The position numbers and the translations under genes were made by a program. Under the pieces are notes generated by a model. The model had not been told where the DNA came from, made no database searches, and saw only the letters and a list, made by a program, of their open reading frames with translations. DNA of 64,000 nt from an uncultured Pseudomonas sp. (lineage in GTDB: Bacteria; Pseudomonadota; Gammaproteobacteria; Pseudomonadales; Pseudomonadaceae), in assembly GCF_943846705.1 (NCBI RefSeq), contig NZ_OX044366.1, positions 3,782,001 through 3,846,000 of the forward strand. The letters are read 5' to 3'. Each line of letters opens with the position of its first letter. Within the stretch, counting starts at the first letter, position 1. Positions 1-8,250 of the stretch are shown here, piece after piece.

Positions 1-2128
1 AGATAGCCAAGTCACGTCGCACTTCAGGAAACTTCGAAAGTTCCTGAAACTTAGGCATAAGCCCTTGAGTGACCTCACTCAGCAGCAACTCGAACATGAA
101 CACGGACTGATCCAGACCGAGCGACTTCGATAACTCGGGATGCATAGCCCCGAGGAAACCGACCAGCCGCCCTTCACGCTCGATTCGCGCAGCCTGCCCT
201 GGATGCAACGCTGGATGCTCACCCGCGACAAAGGTAAAACTCGCGCCATCACCAGCGCTGGCCAACAGCGCCTCGACATCAGCTTTCAGATCATAGAAGT
301 CGACATTTTCGCGGCCGTGCGCCCAGCCTTCAGGCAAGCGGCTGCCACAGATAACACCTGCCAGCATCGGCTCTTGCTGCAAACCTTCAAGCTGACCGAC
401 AAAGCGCAGACCGCTTTCAAACAGGCGCACGCGTGGCTGCTGACGATTAAGGTTGTGCTCAAGCGCTTTCACCAAGCCCGGCCACAGCGAAGAACGCATG
501 GCGGCCATGTCCGCGGAAATCGGATTGGCCAGCATCAATGGCGCAACACCGGGATTGAATAGCTCGAACAGTTTTGGATCGATAAAGCTGTAGGTGATTG
601 CCTCATGATAACCGCGAGCTACCAACAAACGGCGCAGCGCAGGCAGGTCAACTGCGGCTTCGGCCTTCGCCTGCGGTGCCAAACGCGCCTGCGGATAGCG
701 CACGGGCAAGCGGTTATAACCGTACAAGCGCGCGAGCTCTTCAATCAGATCGACTTCCAAACTGATATCGAAGCGATGACTTGGCACGCTAACCTGCCAC
801 TGACTATCACCGGCGGCGGAAATACCCAACCCCAAGGCAGTCAGTAGACGGACGATTTCCGCATCATCCATTTTCAGGCCGAGCATCTGCTCGACGCGCT
901 CGGCCCGCAGTGTGACCGGAGCAACATTTGGCAACTGCTCTTGGCTGACGACCTCGATAATCGGCCCGGCTTCGCCACCAACGATCTCAATCAGCAGTGC
1001 AGTCGCACGCTCCATGGCCTCACGCGCCAATTGCCAATCTACGCCACGCTCAAAACGATGCGAAGCATCAGTATGTAAACCGTAGGAACGCGCCTTACCT
1101 GCAATCGCAATGGTGTCGAAGAAGGCGCTCTCAAGGAATAGATCGCGAGTATTGGCACTAACGCCGCTATGCTCACCACCCATAACACCGGCAATAGCCA
1201 GAGCACGTTGATGGTCAGCAATGACCAAGGTATCAGCGCGCAGACTGACTTCCTGGCCATCGAGTAGAACCAGCTTCTCGCTCTCTTCAGCCATACGCAC
1301 GCGAATACCGCCATTGATCTCGGCAAGATCGAAAGCATGCATTGGCTGGCCCAGCTCAAGCATCACATAGTTGGTGATATCGACAACCGCATCAATACTG
1401 CGCACATCTGCTCGACGCAAGCGCTCGACCATCCACAGCGGTGTTGGCTGGGAAAGATCGACATTACGCAACACACGACCGAGGTAACGTGGGCAGGCCT
1501 GCGGGGCAACAACCTCAACCGGGTACACGTCGTCACGACTCGCGGGTACAACCGAAATTTCAGGGCGAGTGACCGGAGCGTCGTAGAGGGCACCGACTTC
1601 CCGGGCCAAGCCGGCCAGGGACAGGCAGTCACCCCGATTAGGCGTCAAGTCAACTTCGATGCTGGCATCGTCGAGATCCAAATAGACGCGAATATTCTGA
1701 CCTACCGGTGCATCTGTAGGCAGCTCCATCAGGCCATCGTTATCTTCACTAATCTGCAACTCGGAAGCCGAGCAAAGCATGCCATTGGACTCAACACCAC
1801 GCAGCTTAGCTTTCTTGATTTTGAAGTCGCCGGGTAATTCGGCACCGATCATGGCGAACGGAATTTTCAGGCCGGGGCGCACGTTGGGTGCGCCACAGAC
1901 CACCTGAAAGGTCTCCGCACCACTGCTAACTTGGCACACACGCAACTTGTCGGCATCGGGATGCTGCTCGGTGCTCAAGACCTCACCCACGACCACGCCG
2001 CTGAACACACCGGCAGCCAACGACACGCTGTCTACTTCAAGGCCAGCCATGGATAGACGCGCAACCAAATCATCACGGGAAACCTGCGGGTTTACCCAGC
2101 TGCGCAGCCACTTTTCACTGAATTTCAT
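1..2128 (-). CDS. pheT: Phenylalanyl-tRNA synthetase beta subunit, 3' end outside window
   Basis: Large beta chain of the alpha2beta2 enzyme that charges tRNA-Phe in the cytoplasm. Reading from the ATG at 2128 the protein begins MKFSEKWLRSWVNP and continues open for 709 codons to the left edge, so roughly the last 80 residues of a normal chain of about 790 are missing. The N-terminal EMAP/tRNA-binding-like domain, the B3/B4 editing region and the B5 region follow in the usual order. A good AGGAGA ribosome site lies about 7 nt before the start. It follows pheS by 45 bp and is presumably co-transcribed with it. It is absent from simple ORF lists because it has no stop inside the window. Confidence 0.96.
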   Translation of the reverse strand, partial: MKFSEKWLRSWVNPQVSRDDLVARLSMAGLEVDSVSLAAGVFSGVVVGEVLSTEQHPDADKLRVCQVSSGAETFQVVCGAPNVRPGLKIPFAMIGAELPGDFKIKKAKLRGVESNGMLCSASELQISEDNDGLMELPTDAPVGQNIRVYLDLDDASIEVDLTPNRGDCLSLAGLAREVGALYDAPVTRPEISVVPASRDDVYPVEVVAPQACPRYLGRVLRNVDLSQPTPLWMVERLRRADVRSIDAVVDITNYVMLELGQPMHAFDLAEINGGIRVRMAEESEKLVLLDGQEVSLRADTLVIADHQRALAIAGVMGGEHSGVSANTRDLFLESAFFDTIAIAGKARSYGLHTDASHRFERGVDWQLAREAMERATALLIEIVGGEAGPIIEVVSQEQLPNVAPVTLRAERVEQMLGLKMDDAEIVRLLTALGLGISAAGDSQWQVSVPSHRFDISLEVDLIEELARLYGYNRLPVRYPQARLAPQAKAEAAVDLPALRRLLVARGYHEAITYSFIDPKLFELFNPGVAPLMLANPISADMAAMRSSLWPGLVKALEHNLNRQQPRVRLFESGLRFVGQLEGLQQEPMLAGVICGSRLPEGWAHGRENVDFYDLKADVEALLASAGDGASFTFVAGEHPALHPGQAARIEREGRLVGFLGAMHPELSKSLGLDQSVFMFELLLSEVTQGLMPKFQELSKFPEVRRDLAI

Positions 2129-2173
2129 ACTGTCTGTTCTCCTGAACCAATTCGATTACGCAATACGAGGGCA

Positions 2174-3190
2174 CTAGCGAAATTGCGCCAGAAACCGCAG
2201 GTCGTTATCGAAGAACAGTCGTAAATCGTTGACGCCGTAGCGCAGCATGGCCAAACGCTCAACACCCATACCAAAGGCAAAACCGGAGTATTTTTCCGGG
2301 TCAATGCCCGACATGCGCAGCACATTCGGATGCACCATGCCGCAACCCATGACTTCCAGCCAGCCGGTCTGCTTGCACACGCGGCAGCCCTTACCGCTGC
2401 ACATCACGCATTGCATATCGACTTCGGCCGACGGCTCGGTGAACGGGAAGAAGGATGGACGAAAACGCACACCCAGGGGCTTTTCGAAGAACACTCGCAG
2501 AAACTCTTCGATGGTGCCTTTGAGATCGGCAAAGCTCACGCCCTCATCGACCAGCAGACCTTCGACCTGGTGGAACATCGGCGAGTGAGTGATATCGGAA
2601 TCACAGCGGTATACGCGACCGGGACACACAATGCGGATCGGCGGCTGCTGGGATTCCATGGTGCGCACCTGTACCGGCGAGGTGTGGGTGCGCAGCAACA
2701 TGTTTGCATTGAAATAAAAGGTGTCGTGCATCGCCCGCGCAGGGTGATGACCCGGAATATTGAGCGCTTCAAAGTTATGGTAATCGTTCTCGACCTCGGG
2801 GCCTTCGGCAATGCCGTAGCCTATCCGAGTAAAAAACTGCTCTACACGCTCGAGCGTACGAGTTACCGGATGCAGCCCACCTGACACCTGCCCACGCCCA
2901 GGCAGAGTGACATCAATTTTTTCGGCGGCGAGCTTGGCGCTCAGCGCAGCTTGTTCCAATGTTTCTTTACGGCTATTCAGAGCATCCTGAACTTTATCTT
3001 TGGCGGCATTGATCAGCGCACCCGCTTGCGGACGCTCTTCTGCCGACAGATTACCCAGGGTCTTCATCACCTGAGTTAATTCGCCTTTCTTGCCCAGATA
3101 GTGAACCCGCAATTGCTCAAGGGCATTCACATCGTCGGTGTGGCTAACAGCCTCAAGCGCTTGCGAGACCAGCACATCCAGATTTTCCAT
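2174..3190 (-). CDS. pheS: Phenylalanyl-tRNA synthetase alpha subunit
   Basis: Catalytic alpha chain (338 aa) of phenylalanyl-tRNA synthetase, partner of PheT encoded immediately downstream. The N-terminal coiled-coil (about residues 1-95) is followed by the class II catalytic core. Motif 2 is represented by the stretch ending FTEPSAEVD, and motif 3 by GFAFGMGVERLAMLRYG near the C-terminus. Length is normal for the bacterial subunit. It lies 95 bp after rplT, and that gap holds two hairpins that may modulate read-through from the ribosomal protein genes. The Pseudomonas-like gene order infC-rpmI-rplT-pheST supports the call. Confidence 0.98.
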   Translation of the reverse strand: MENLDVLVSQALEAVSHTDDVNALEQLRVHYLGKKGELTQVMKTLGNLSAEERPQAGALINAAKDKVQDALNSRKETLEQAALSAKLAAEKIDVTLPGRGQVSGGLHPVTRTLERVEQFFTRIGYGIAEGPEVENDYHNFEALNIPGHHPARAMHDTFYFNANMLLRTHTSPVQVRTMESQQPPIRIVCPGRVYRCDSDITHSPMFHQVEGLLVDEGVSFADLKGTIEEFLRVFFEKPLGVRFRPSFFPFTEPSAEVDMQCVMCSGKGCRVCKQTGWLEVMGCGMVHPNVLRMSGIDPEKYSGFAFGMGVERLAMLRYGVNDLRLFFDNDLRFLAQFR

Positions 3191-3209
3191 TTACAGACTC
3201 CAGATACGA

Positions 3210-3273
3210 AATAGGGGAAGAGCTTGAAGGCTCTTCCCCTATTGGTGACGTTTAGCACCGGGCGAGCCCGGTG
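3210..3273 (-). terminator. Two tandem hairpins between rplT and pheS
   Basis: Reading on the minus strand, the first hairpin has a 7-bp GC-rich stem (3256-3262 with 3267-3273, 4-nt loop). The second has a perfect 14-bp stem (3210-3223 with 3230-3243, 6-nt loop). Only a weak T-run (ATTTCG) follows the second stem, so it may be a partial terminator, an attenuator or a processing/stability hairpin rather than a full stop. No ATG-initiated phenylalanine-rich leader peptide, as in E. coli pheM, can be read in the gap. Confidence 0.6.
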
Positions 3274-3285
3274 ATTGTCGGGGAC

Positions 3286-3642
3286 TTAAGCCAGTACGGC
3301 TTTCGCTTTCTCGACAATCGCAGCAAACGCCGCTTTTTCGTTCACTGCCAGATCAGCCAGTACCTTACGGTCGATCTCAATGGACGCTTTTTTCAGGCCA
3401 GCAATGAAACGGCTGTAAGACAGACCGTTAACACGTGCACCAGCGTTGATACGAGCGATCCACAGAGCGCGGAACTGACGTTTTTTCTGACGACGGTCAC
3501 GGTAGGCGTATTGGCCTGCCTTGATCACCGCTTGCTTGGCAACGCGGAATACGCGTGAGCGTGCGCCGTAGTAGCCTTTAGCGAGTTTCAGAATTTTTTT
3601 GTGACGCTTGCGAGCGATAACGCCGCGCTTAACACGAGCCAT
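3286..3642 (-). CDS. rplT: 50S ribosomal protein L20
   Basis: L20 (118 aa, highly basic) binds 23S rRNA early in large-subunit assembly and in enterobacteria represses its own operon translationally. The sequence starts MARVKRGVIARKRHKK and carries the typical GYYGARSRVFRVAKQAV stretch. It follows rpmI by 25 bp, and stop and length are standard. Operon position between rpmI and pheS is conserved in pseudomonads. Confidence 0.99.
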   Translation of the reverse strand: MARVKRGVIARKRHKKILKLAKGYYGARSRVFRVAKQAVIKAGQYAYRDRRQKKRQFRALWIARINAGARVNGLSYSRFIAGLKKASIEIDRKVLADLAVNEKAAFAAIVEKAKAVLA

Positions 3643-3667
3643 GAGTAATTTCCTCTATCTTGACCGA

Positions 3668-3862
3668 TTAACGAACGCGCAGCATGCGCGCCACTTTTGC
3701 TACGTCAGACGGGTGCACCATGGAGCTGCCCCGCAGTTGACGCTTACGCTTAGTGGACATCTTGGTCAGGATGTGGCTCTTGAAAGCGTGCTTGTGCTTG
3801 AAGCCGTTAGCGGTTTTCAAAAAACGCTTGGCTGCACCACTCTTAGTTTTCATCTTTGGCAT
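3668..3862 (-). CDS. rpmI: 50S ribosomal protein L35
   Basis: Small basic large-subunit protein (64 aa) beginning MPKMKTKSGAAKRFLKTANG, the family signature. It lies 60 bp after infC and 25 bp before rplT, the invariant IF3-L35-L20 arrangement. Autoregulation by L20 acting near rpmI is known in E. coli, but no such site was identified here by eye. Confidence 0.99.
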   Translation of the reverse strand: MPKMKTKSGAAKRFLKTANGFKHKHAFKSHILTKMSTKRKRQLRGSSMVHPSDVAKVARMLRVR

Positions 3863-3922
3863 GTTCGGATACTCCGCATTCAGTTGATAAACATAACCGC
3901 AAGGCCTGCCGTGCCCTGGTGG

Positions 3923-4471
3923 TTATTTCTTCTTTTTGGGGGCGATGACCATGATCAGCTGGCGTCCTTCCATCTTTGGATGCTGTTCAACGGTGCCGTA
4001 TTCAAGCAGGTCAGCTTCAACCCGCTTTAACAGCTCCATGCCCAGCTCCTGATGGGCCATCTCACGGCCGCGGAATCGCAATGAAACCTTGGCCCTGTCC
4101 CCCTCACTAAGGAAACGTACCAGGTTGCGTAGTTTTACCTGGTAATCCCCTTCCTCCGTCCCTGGACGAAACTTGATTTCTTTAACTTGAATCTGCTTCT
4201 GGTTTTTCTTTGCTGCGGCAACCTGCTTCTTCTTTTCGAAGATCGATTTGCCGTAGTCCATCAGCTTGCAAACAGGCGGCACTGCATCGGCAGAAATTTC
4301 TACCAGATCCAGCTTGGCCTCTTCGGCCTTAAGAAGCGCGTCTTCAATTGACACAATCCCGAGCTGCTCACCCTCAGCGCCAATTAACCGAACCTCACGT
4401 GCCGAGATATTCTCGTTGATCGGTGCCTTCGGTGCAGCTCGCTTATCTTGTCTCATATCACGCTTAATAAT
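3923..4471 (-). CDS. infC: Translation initiation factor IF-3, AUU start
   Basis: IF3 monitors start-codon fidelity and keeps ribosomal subunits apart. The recognisable protein runs from MRQDKRAAPKAPINEN (internal ATG at 4456) through an N-domain, a lysine-rich linker (FEKKKQVAAAKKNQKQ) and a C-domain ending MVIAPKKKK. The only good Shine-Dalgarno (TTGGAG) lies before two ATT codons at 4471 and 4468, in frame with the ATG. This matches the rare AUU start that infC uses for autoregulation by IF3 itself. I chose 4471; 4468 is equally possible, and 4456 is the conservative ATG alternative. The start lies 2 nt after the thrS stop, so translation is probably coupled. Confidence 0.93.
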   Translation of the reverse strand: MIKRDMRQDKRAAPKAPINENISAREVRLIGAEGEQLGIVSIEDALLKAEEAKLDLVEISADAVPPVCKLMDYGKSIFEKKKQVAAAKKNQKQIQVKEIKFRPGTEEGDYQVKLRNLVRFLSEGDRAKVSLRFRGREMAHQELGMELLKRVEADLLEYGTVEQHPKMEGRQLIMVIAPKKKK

Positions 4472-4473
4472 GA

Positions 4474-6396
4474 TTACTCCAAATCTTGGCGACCACGCCG
4501 GGAAACCGCCTGCGTAATAAATTCAGCGAATTGAGCGATGGGCATTGAGCCCAGATCAGCACCTTCACGGGTACGCACGGCGACAGTTTTCGTCTCAACT
4601 TCCCGATCTCCGATAACCAAGAGATAAGGAACCTTGAGCAAAGTATGCTCGCGGATTTTAAAGCCTATCTTCTCGTTCCTCAAGTCAGACTTGGCACGAA
4701 AACCGCTTTGATTGAGTGTTTTTTCAACTTCGAGGGCAAAATCAGCCTGCTTGTCGGTGATATTCATCACCACTGCCTGAGTCGGCGCCAGCCAAGCCGG
4801 GAACGCTCCCTCGTAATGCTCGATCAAAATACCGATGAAACGCTCGAACGAGCCGAGAATCGCTCGGTGCAACATGACCGGCACTTTACGACTGTTATCT
4901 TCGGAGACATAGCTCGCATCTAGGCGCTGCGGCATGTTCGGATCGTACTGCAGAGTACCGCACTGCCACGCACGACCGAGACAGTCGAGCAGGGTAAACT
5001 CGATCTTCGGGCCATAGAACGCACCCTCGCCCGGCAGATATTCCCAAGGCAGCCCTGCCTCGTTCAGCGCGTTGGCCAGGGCCTCTTCGGCACGATCCCA
5101 GAAGGCATCATCACCAACGCGCTTAGCTGGACGCGTGGAGAGCTTCATCTGCACGTCGGTAAAGCCGAAGTCGGCGTAGACCTGCAAGGTCAACTTAATG
5201 AAATCCGCCGCCTCTTTCTTGACCTGCTCTTCGGTACAGAAGATGTGCGCATCATCCTGAGTGAAGCCACGCACGCGCATGATGCCGTGCAAAGCACCCG
5301 AAGCCTCATTGCGGTGACAGGAGCCAAACTCAGCCAAGCGCAGCGGCAACTCGCGGTAGCTTTTCAGACCCTGATTGAACACCTGCACATGGCACGGACA
5401 GTTCATCGGCTTGATCGCGTAATCGCGACTCTCCGACTCCGTGGTGAACATATTGTCGGCGTAGTTACCCCAGTGCCCGGACTTCTCCCAGAGCACGCGA
5501 TCAACAATCTGCGGGGTCTTGATTTCCTGATAGCCATGCTCGCGCTGCACGCCACGCATGTACTGCTCAAGCACCTGGTAAATGGTCCAGCCATTCGGGT
5601 GCCAGAACACCATGCCCGGCGCTTCTTCCTGAGCGTGGAACAGATCAAGACGCTTACCGATCTTGCGATGGTCGCGCTTCTCAGCTTCTTCAATACGCTG
5701 AACATAAGCAGCCAACTGCTTCTTGTCCGCCCAGGCAGTGCCATACACGCGCTGCAGCTGCTCATTCTTGGCATCACCGCGCCAGTAAGCACCGGACAAC
5801 TTGGTCAGCTTGAACGCTTTAAGGAAGCGCGTATTGGGCACGTGCGGGCCGCGGCACATGTCGACATATTCTTCGTGATAGTACAGACCCATGGCCTGCT
5901 CATCCGGCATGTCGCTTACCAGGCGCAGCTTGTAATCCTCACCGCGCGCAGTAAATACATCAATAACCTCAGCGCGCGGCGTCACCTTCTTGATGACGTC
6001 GTAATCTTTTTCGATCAACTGCTGCATGCGCTGCTCGATAGCCGCCACATCATCTAGAGTGAAGGGGCGCTCGGAGGCGATGTCATAGTAGAAACCATCA
6101 TCAATGACCGGACCGATCACCATCTTGGCAGCAGGAAACAGCTGCTTCACCGCATGCCCAATCAAGTGCGCACAGGAGTGGCGAATGATTTCGAGACCTT
6201 CTTGGTCTTTGGGCGTAATGATCTGCAGGGTCGCGTCACTATCAATCAGGTCGCAAGCATCAACCAGCTTGCCGTTGACCTTGCCGGCCACCGTAGCTTT
6301 AGCCAAGCCAGCACCAATGGATTGCGCCACCTCGAGTACGGATACCGGATGATCGAACGAACGCTGACTGCCGTCGGGAAGAGTAATGATGGGCAT
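4474..6396 (-). CDS. thrS: Threonyl-tRNA synthetase
   Basis: Class II synthetase (640 aa) that charges tRNA-Thr. The domains in order are the TGS domain (MPIITLPDGSQRSFDHPVSV onward), the SAD editing domain with HSCAHLIGHAVKQL and the CRGPHVP metal-site region, the catalytic core with the zinc cysteine in MNCPCHVQVF, and a C-terminal anticodon-binding domain. The open frame extends 37 codons further upstream, but the ATG at 6396 has a strong AGGAGG site and gives the normal family N-terminus. It is the first gene of the thrS-infC-rpmI-rplT-pheST block. No T-box-like leader was recognised in the 200 bp upstream. Confidence 0.98.
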   Translation of the reverse strand: MPIITLPDGSQRSFDHPVSVLEVAQSIGAGLAKATVAGKVNGKLVDACDLIDSDATLQIITPKDQEGLEIIRHSCAHLIGHAVKQLFPAAKMVIGPVIDDGFYYDIASERPFTLDDVAAIEQRMQQLIEKDYDVIKKVTPRAEVIDVFTARGEDYKLRLVSDMPDEQAMGLYYHEEYVDMCRGPHVPNTRFLKAFKLTKLSGAYWRGDAKNEQLQRVYGTAWADKKQLAAYVQRIEEAEKRDHRKIGKRLDLFHAQEEAPGMVFWHPNGWTIYQVLEQYMRGVQREHGYQEIKTPQIVDRVLWEKSGHWGNYADNMFTTESESRDYAIKPMNCPCHVQVFNQGLKSYRELPLRLAEFGSCHRNEASGALHGIMRVRGFTQDDAHIFCTEEQVKKEAADFIKLTLQVYADFGFTDVQMKLSTRPAKRVGDDAFWDRAEEALANALNEAGLPWEYLPGEGAFYGPKIEFTLLDCLGRAWQCGTLQYDPNMPQRLDASYVSEDNSRKVPVMLHRAILGSFERFIGILIEHYEGAFPAWLAPTQAVVMNITDKQADFALEVEKTLNQSGFRAKSDLRNEKIGFKIREHTLLKVPYLLVIGDREVETKTVAVRTREGADLGSMPIAQFAEFITQAVSRRGRQDLE

Positions 6397-6595
6397 GGCG
6401 CCTCCTCTCCTAGTGGTGACCTCTACCAAAGGCCACGTGGGTTGGGATGAGCCAGTAAGCGATTCGGCGGTATACCTGCCATACAGAAGCAAGGGCTTGC
6501 GGGCCAAACCAAAACCAAACCGCAGTCACTGGAGGTTTTAAACAACAAAGAACCACAGGGATGCTTACAGAAGACCTGGGCCATTTACAAGAACC

Positions 6596-6626
6596 AAAAA
6601 AAAGGGCCGCCTAAGCGACCCTTTTT
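6596..6626 (-). terminator. Rho-independent terminator of tRNA-Val
   Basis: On the minus strand an 8-bp stem (AGGGTCGC with GCGGCCCT, one G-T pair) with a TTAG loop is followed by eight T residues. It lies just downstream of the tRNA-Val gene and upstream of thrS, so it should end the tRNA transcript. Confidence 0.88.
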
Positions 6627-6636
6627 CTACCAAATT

Positions 6637-6713
6637 TGGTAGGCACGATTGGACTCGAACCAACGACCCCCACCATGTCAAGGTGGTGCTCTAACCAACT
6701 GAGCTACGTGCCT
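6637..6713 (-). tRNA. tRNA-Val(GAC)
   Basis: A 77-nt cloverleaf including an encoded CCA. Acceptor AGGCACG pairs with CGTGCCT and the discriminator is A. The D-arm contains AGCTCAGTTGGTTAGAGC. The anticodon loop TTGACAT, flanked by CCACC/GGTGG, gives anticodon GAC, and the T-arm contains GGTTCGAGTCC. A sigma70-like promoter lies directly upstream and a terminator downstream, so it is a single-gene unit. Confidence 0.97.
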
Positions 6714-6726
6714 ACGATGGGTGCGC

Positions 6727-6754
6727 ATTCTACGGCCGCGGGAAAAACTGTCAA
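6727..6754 (-). promoter_or_regulatory. Sigma70 promoter of tRNA-Val
   Basis: On the minus strand a perfect TTGACA -35 box (6749-6754) is separated by 16 bp from TAGAAT (6727-6732). The -10 box ends 13 nt before the tRNA 5' end, as expected for a stable RNA promoter. Confidence 0.82.
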
Positions 6755-6897
6755 CATTTTTTTCGCTAACTGCCTGAATAAATGAATTTTTTACTATTTC
6801 GCTGCACGTTTTATATTTCGTACAGGCTACTAGCCGGGCATTTTCAACTCAGGTAGCATTTGCTTATCCGTAAAAAATAAAGAACAGAGGTTGCAAA

Positions 6898-8181
6898 ATG
6901 GCGCACACAGCTTATCCACAATCCTATTACGCGGCCTCCGCGAACCCGGTTCCGGAACGCCCAGAGCTCAATGGCGAAGTCGAGACTGACGTGTGCATTG
7001 TCGGCGCTGGCTACACCGGCCTGTCGACAGCCATCGCCCTGCTGGAAAACGGCTTTAAGGTCAGCATCGTCGAAGCCGCCAAAGTCGGCTTCGGTGCGTC
7101 AGGCCGTAATGGCGGGCAGATCGTCAACAGCTATAGCCGCGACATTGACGTGATCGAGCGCAGTGTCGCTCCCAAGCAAGCGCAGCTGCTAGGCGACATG
7201 GCTTTCGAAGGCGGCCGGATCATTCGTGAGCGCATCGCCAAGTACAACATCCAATGCGACCTCAAGGACGGCGGTGTATTTGCAGCCAACACGCCCAAGC
7301 ACATGAAGCACTTGGAATCGCAGAAAAAGCTCTGGGAGCGCTACGGCCACACCCAGCTGGAGCTGATGGACGCCAAGCGCATTCAAGAAGTCGTCGGCAC
7401 CGACATTTATGCCGGCGGCATGCTCGATATGAGTGGTGGCCATATCCACCCGCTCAACCTGGCACTGGGCGAAGCTGCTGCAGTTGAGTCCCTCGGCGGG
7501 GTGATTTACGAGCAGTCCCCTGCTATCCGCATTGAACGCGGCGCCAATCCCGTTGTCCACACCCCTAACGGCCGCATCAAAGCCAAGTTCGTGGTTGTAG
7601 CGGGTAACGCTTACTTGGGCAACTTGGTGCCTGAGTTGTCGGCCAAGTCGATGCCATGCGGCACCCAGGTGATCACCACCGAACCACTTTCGGCTGAGAT
7701 GGCAAAAAGCTTGCTCCCGCAAGATTACTGCGTCGAGGACTGCAACTACCTACTGGACTATTACCGCCTGACCAGCGACAACCGCCTGATCTTTGGTGGT
7801 GGCGTGGTCTATGGTGCTCGTGACCCTGCGAACATCGAGGCGATCATTCGCCCGAAAATGCTCAAAGCCTTCCCGCAATTAAAAGACGTGAAGATCGACT
7901 ACGCCTGGACCGGCAACTTCCTGCTGACCTTGTCGCGCCTGCCGCAAGTGGGCCGCCTGGGCGACAATATCTATTACTCGCAAGGTTGTAGCGGTCACGG
8001 CGTGACCTACACCCACCTGGCGGGCAAGGTGCTGGCCGAAGCACTGCGTGGCCAGGCCGAGCGCTTCGACGCCTTCGCTGATCTGCCGCATTACCCGTTC
8101 CCGGGTGGTCGCCTGTTCCAGGTGCCGTTCAGCGCCTTGGGCGCCTGGTACTACACAATGCGTGACAAGCTGGGCGTTTAA
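6898..8181 (+). CDS. FAD-dependent amine/amino-acid oxidoreductase (PuuB/DadA-like)
   Basis: FAD-dependent oxidoreductase of the DAO family (427 aa). An N-terminal dinucleotide-binding fold carries GAGYTGLSTAIALLENG near residue 37, followed by the family motif GFGASGRNGGQ around residue 65. A C-terminal substrate domain ends with the second FAD contact SQGCSGHGVTYTHLAGKV. The architecture matches gamma-glutamylputrescine oxidoreductase and related polyamine or amino-acid oxidases, but the substrate cannot be set from sequence alone. It is a lone gene transcribed away from tRNA-Val, closing with a strong terminator. It sits outside the steroid island and is probably a core gene. Confidence 0.85.
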   Translation: MAHTAYPQSYYAASANPVPERPELNGEVETDVCIVGAGYTGLSTAIALLENGFKVSIVEAAKVGFGASGRNGGQIVNSYSRDIDVIERSVAPKQAQLLGDMAFEGGRIIRERIAKYNIQCDLKDGGVFAANTPKHMKHLESQKKLWERYGHTQLELMDAKRIQEVVGTDIYAGGMLDMSGGHIHPLNLALGEAAAVESLGGVIYEQSPAIRIERGANPVVHTPNGRIKAKFVVVAGNAYLGNLVPELSAKSMPCGTQVITTEPLSAEMAKSLLPQDYCVEDCNYLLDYYRLTSDNRLIFGGGVVYGARDPANIEAIIRPKMLKAFPQLKDVKIDYAWTGNFLLTLSRLPQVGRLGDNIYYSQGCSGHGVTYTHLAGKVLAEALRGQAERFDAFADLPHYPFPGGRLFQVPFSALGAWYYTMRDKLGV

Positions 8182-8198
8182 AGCAACACCGGCAAACA

Positions 8199-8225
8199 GA
8201 AACGGCACCCTTGGGGTGCCGTTTT
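8199..8225 (+). terminator. Bidirectional terminator
   Basis: Stem AACGGCACC/GGTGCCGTT with a short loop, T-rich on the right side and A-rich on the left. It lies between the convergent FAD oxidoreductase and the lipoprotein gene and can serve both strands. Confidence 0.85.
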
Positions 8226-8250
8226 GCATTCCAGCGCAGCAGAGCGCTAC

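Noticed and set aside
5245..6057. Long plus-strand frame (270 aa) opposite thrS
   Set aside because: Shadow frame of thrS; no ribosome site and no protein family features. Many similar long antisense frames throughout the GC-rich island were dismissed for the same reason.
6397..6507. N-terminal 37-codon extension of thrS
   Set aside because: ATG 6396 has a strong AGGAGG site and gives the standard ThrS N-terminus; the extension carries no family motif.
6397..6595. Possible T-box or riboswitch leader of thrS
   Set aside because: No T-box sequence, specifier loop or riboswitch core could be recognised, and T-boxes are not expected in pseudomonads.
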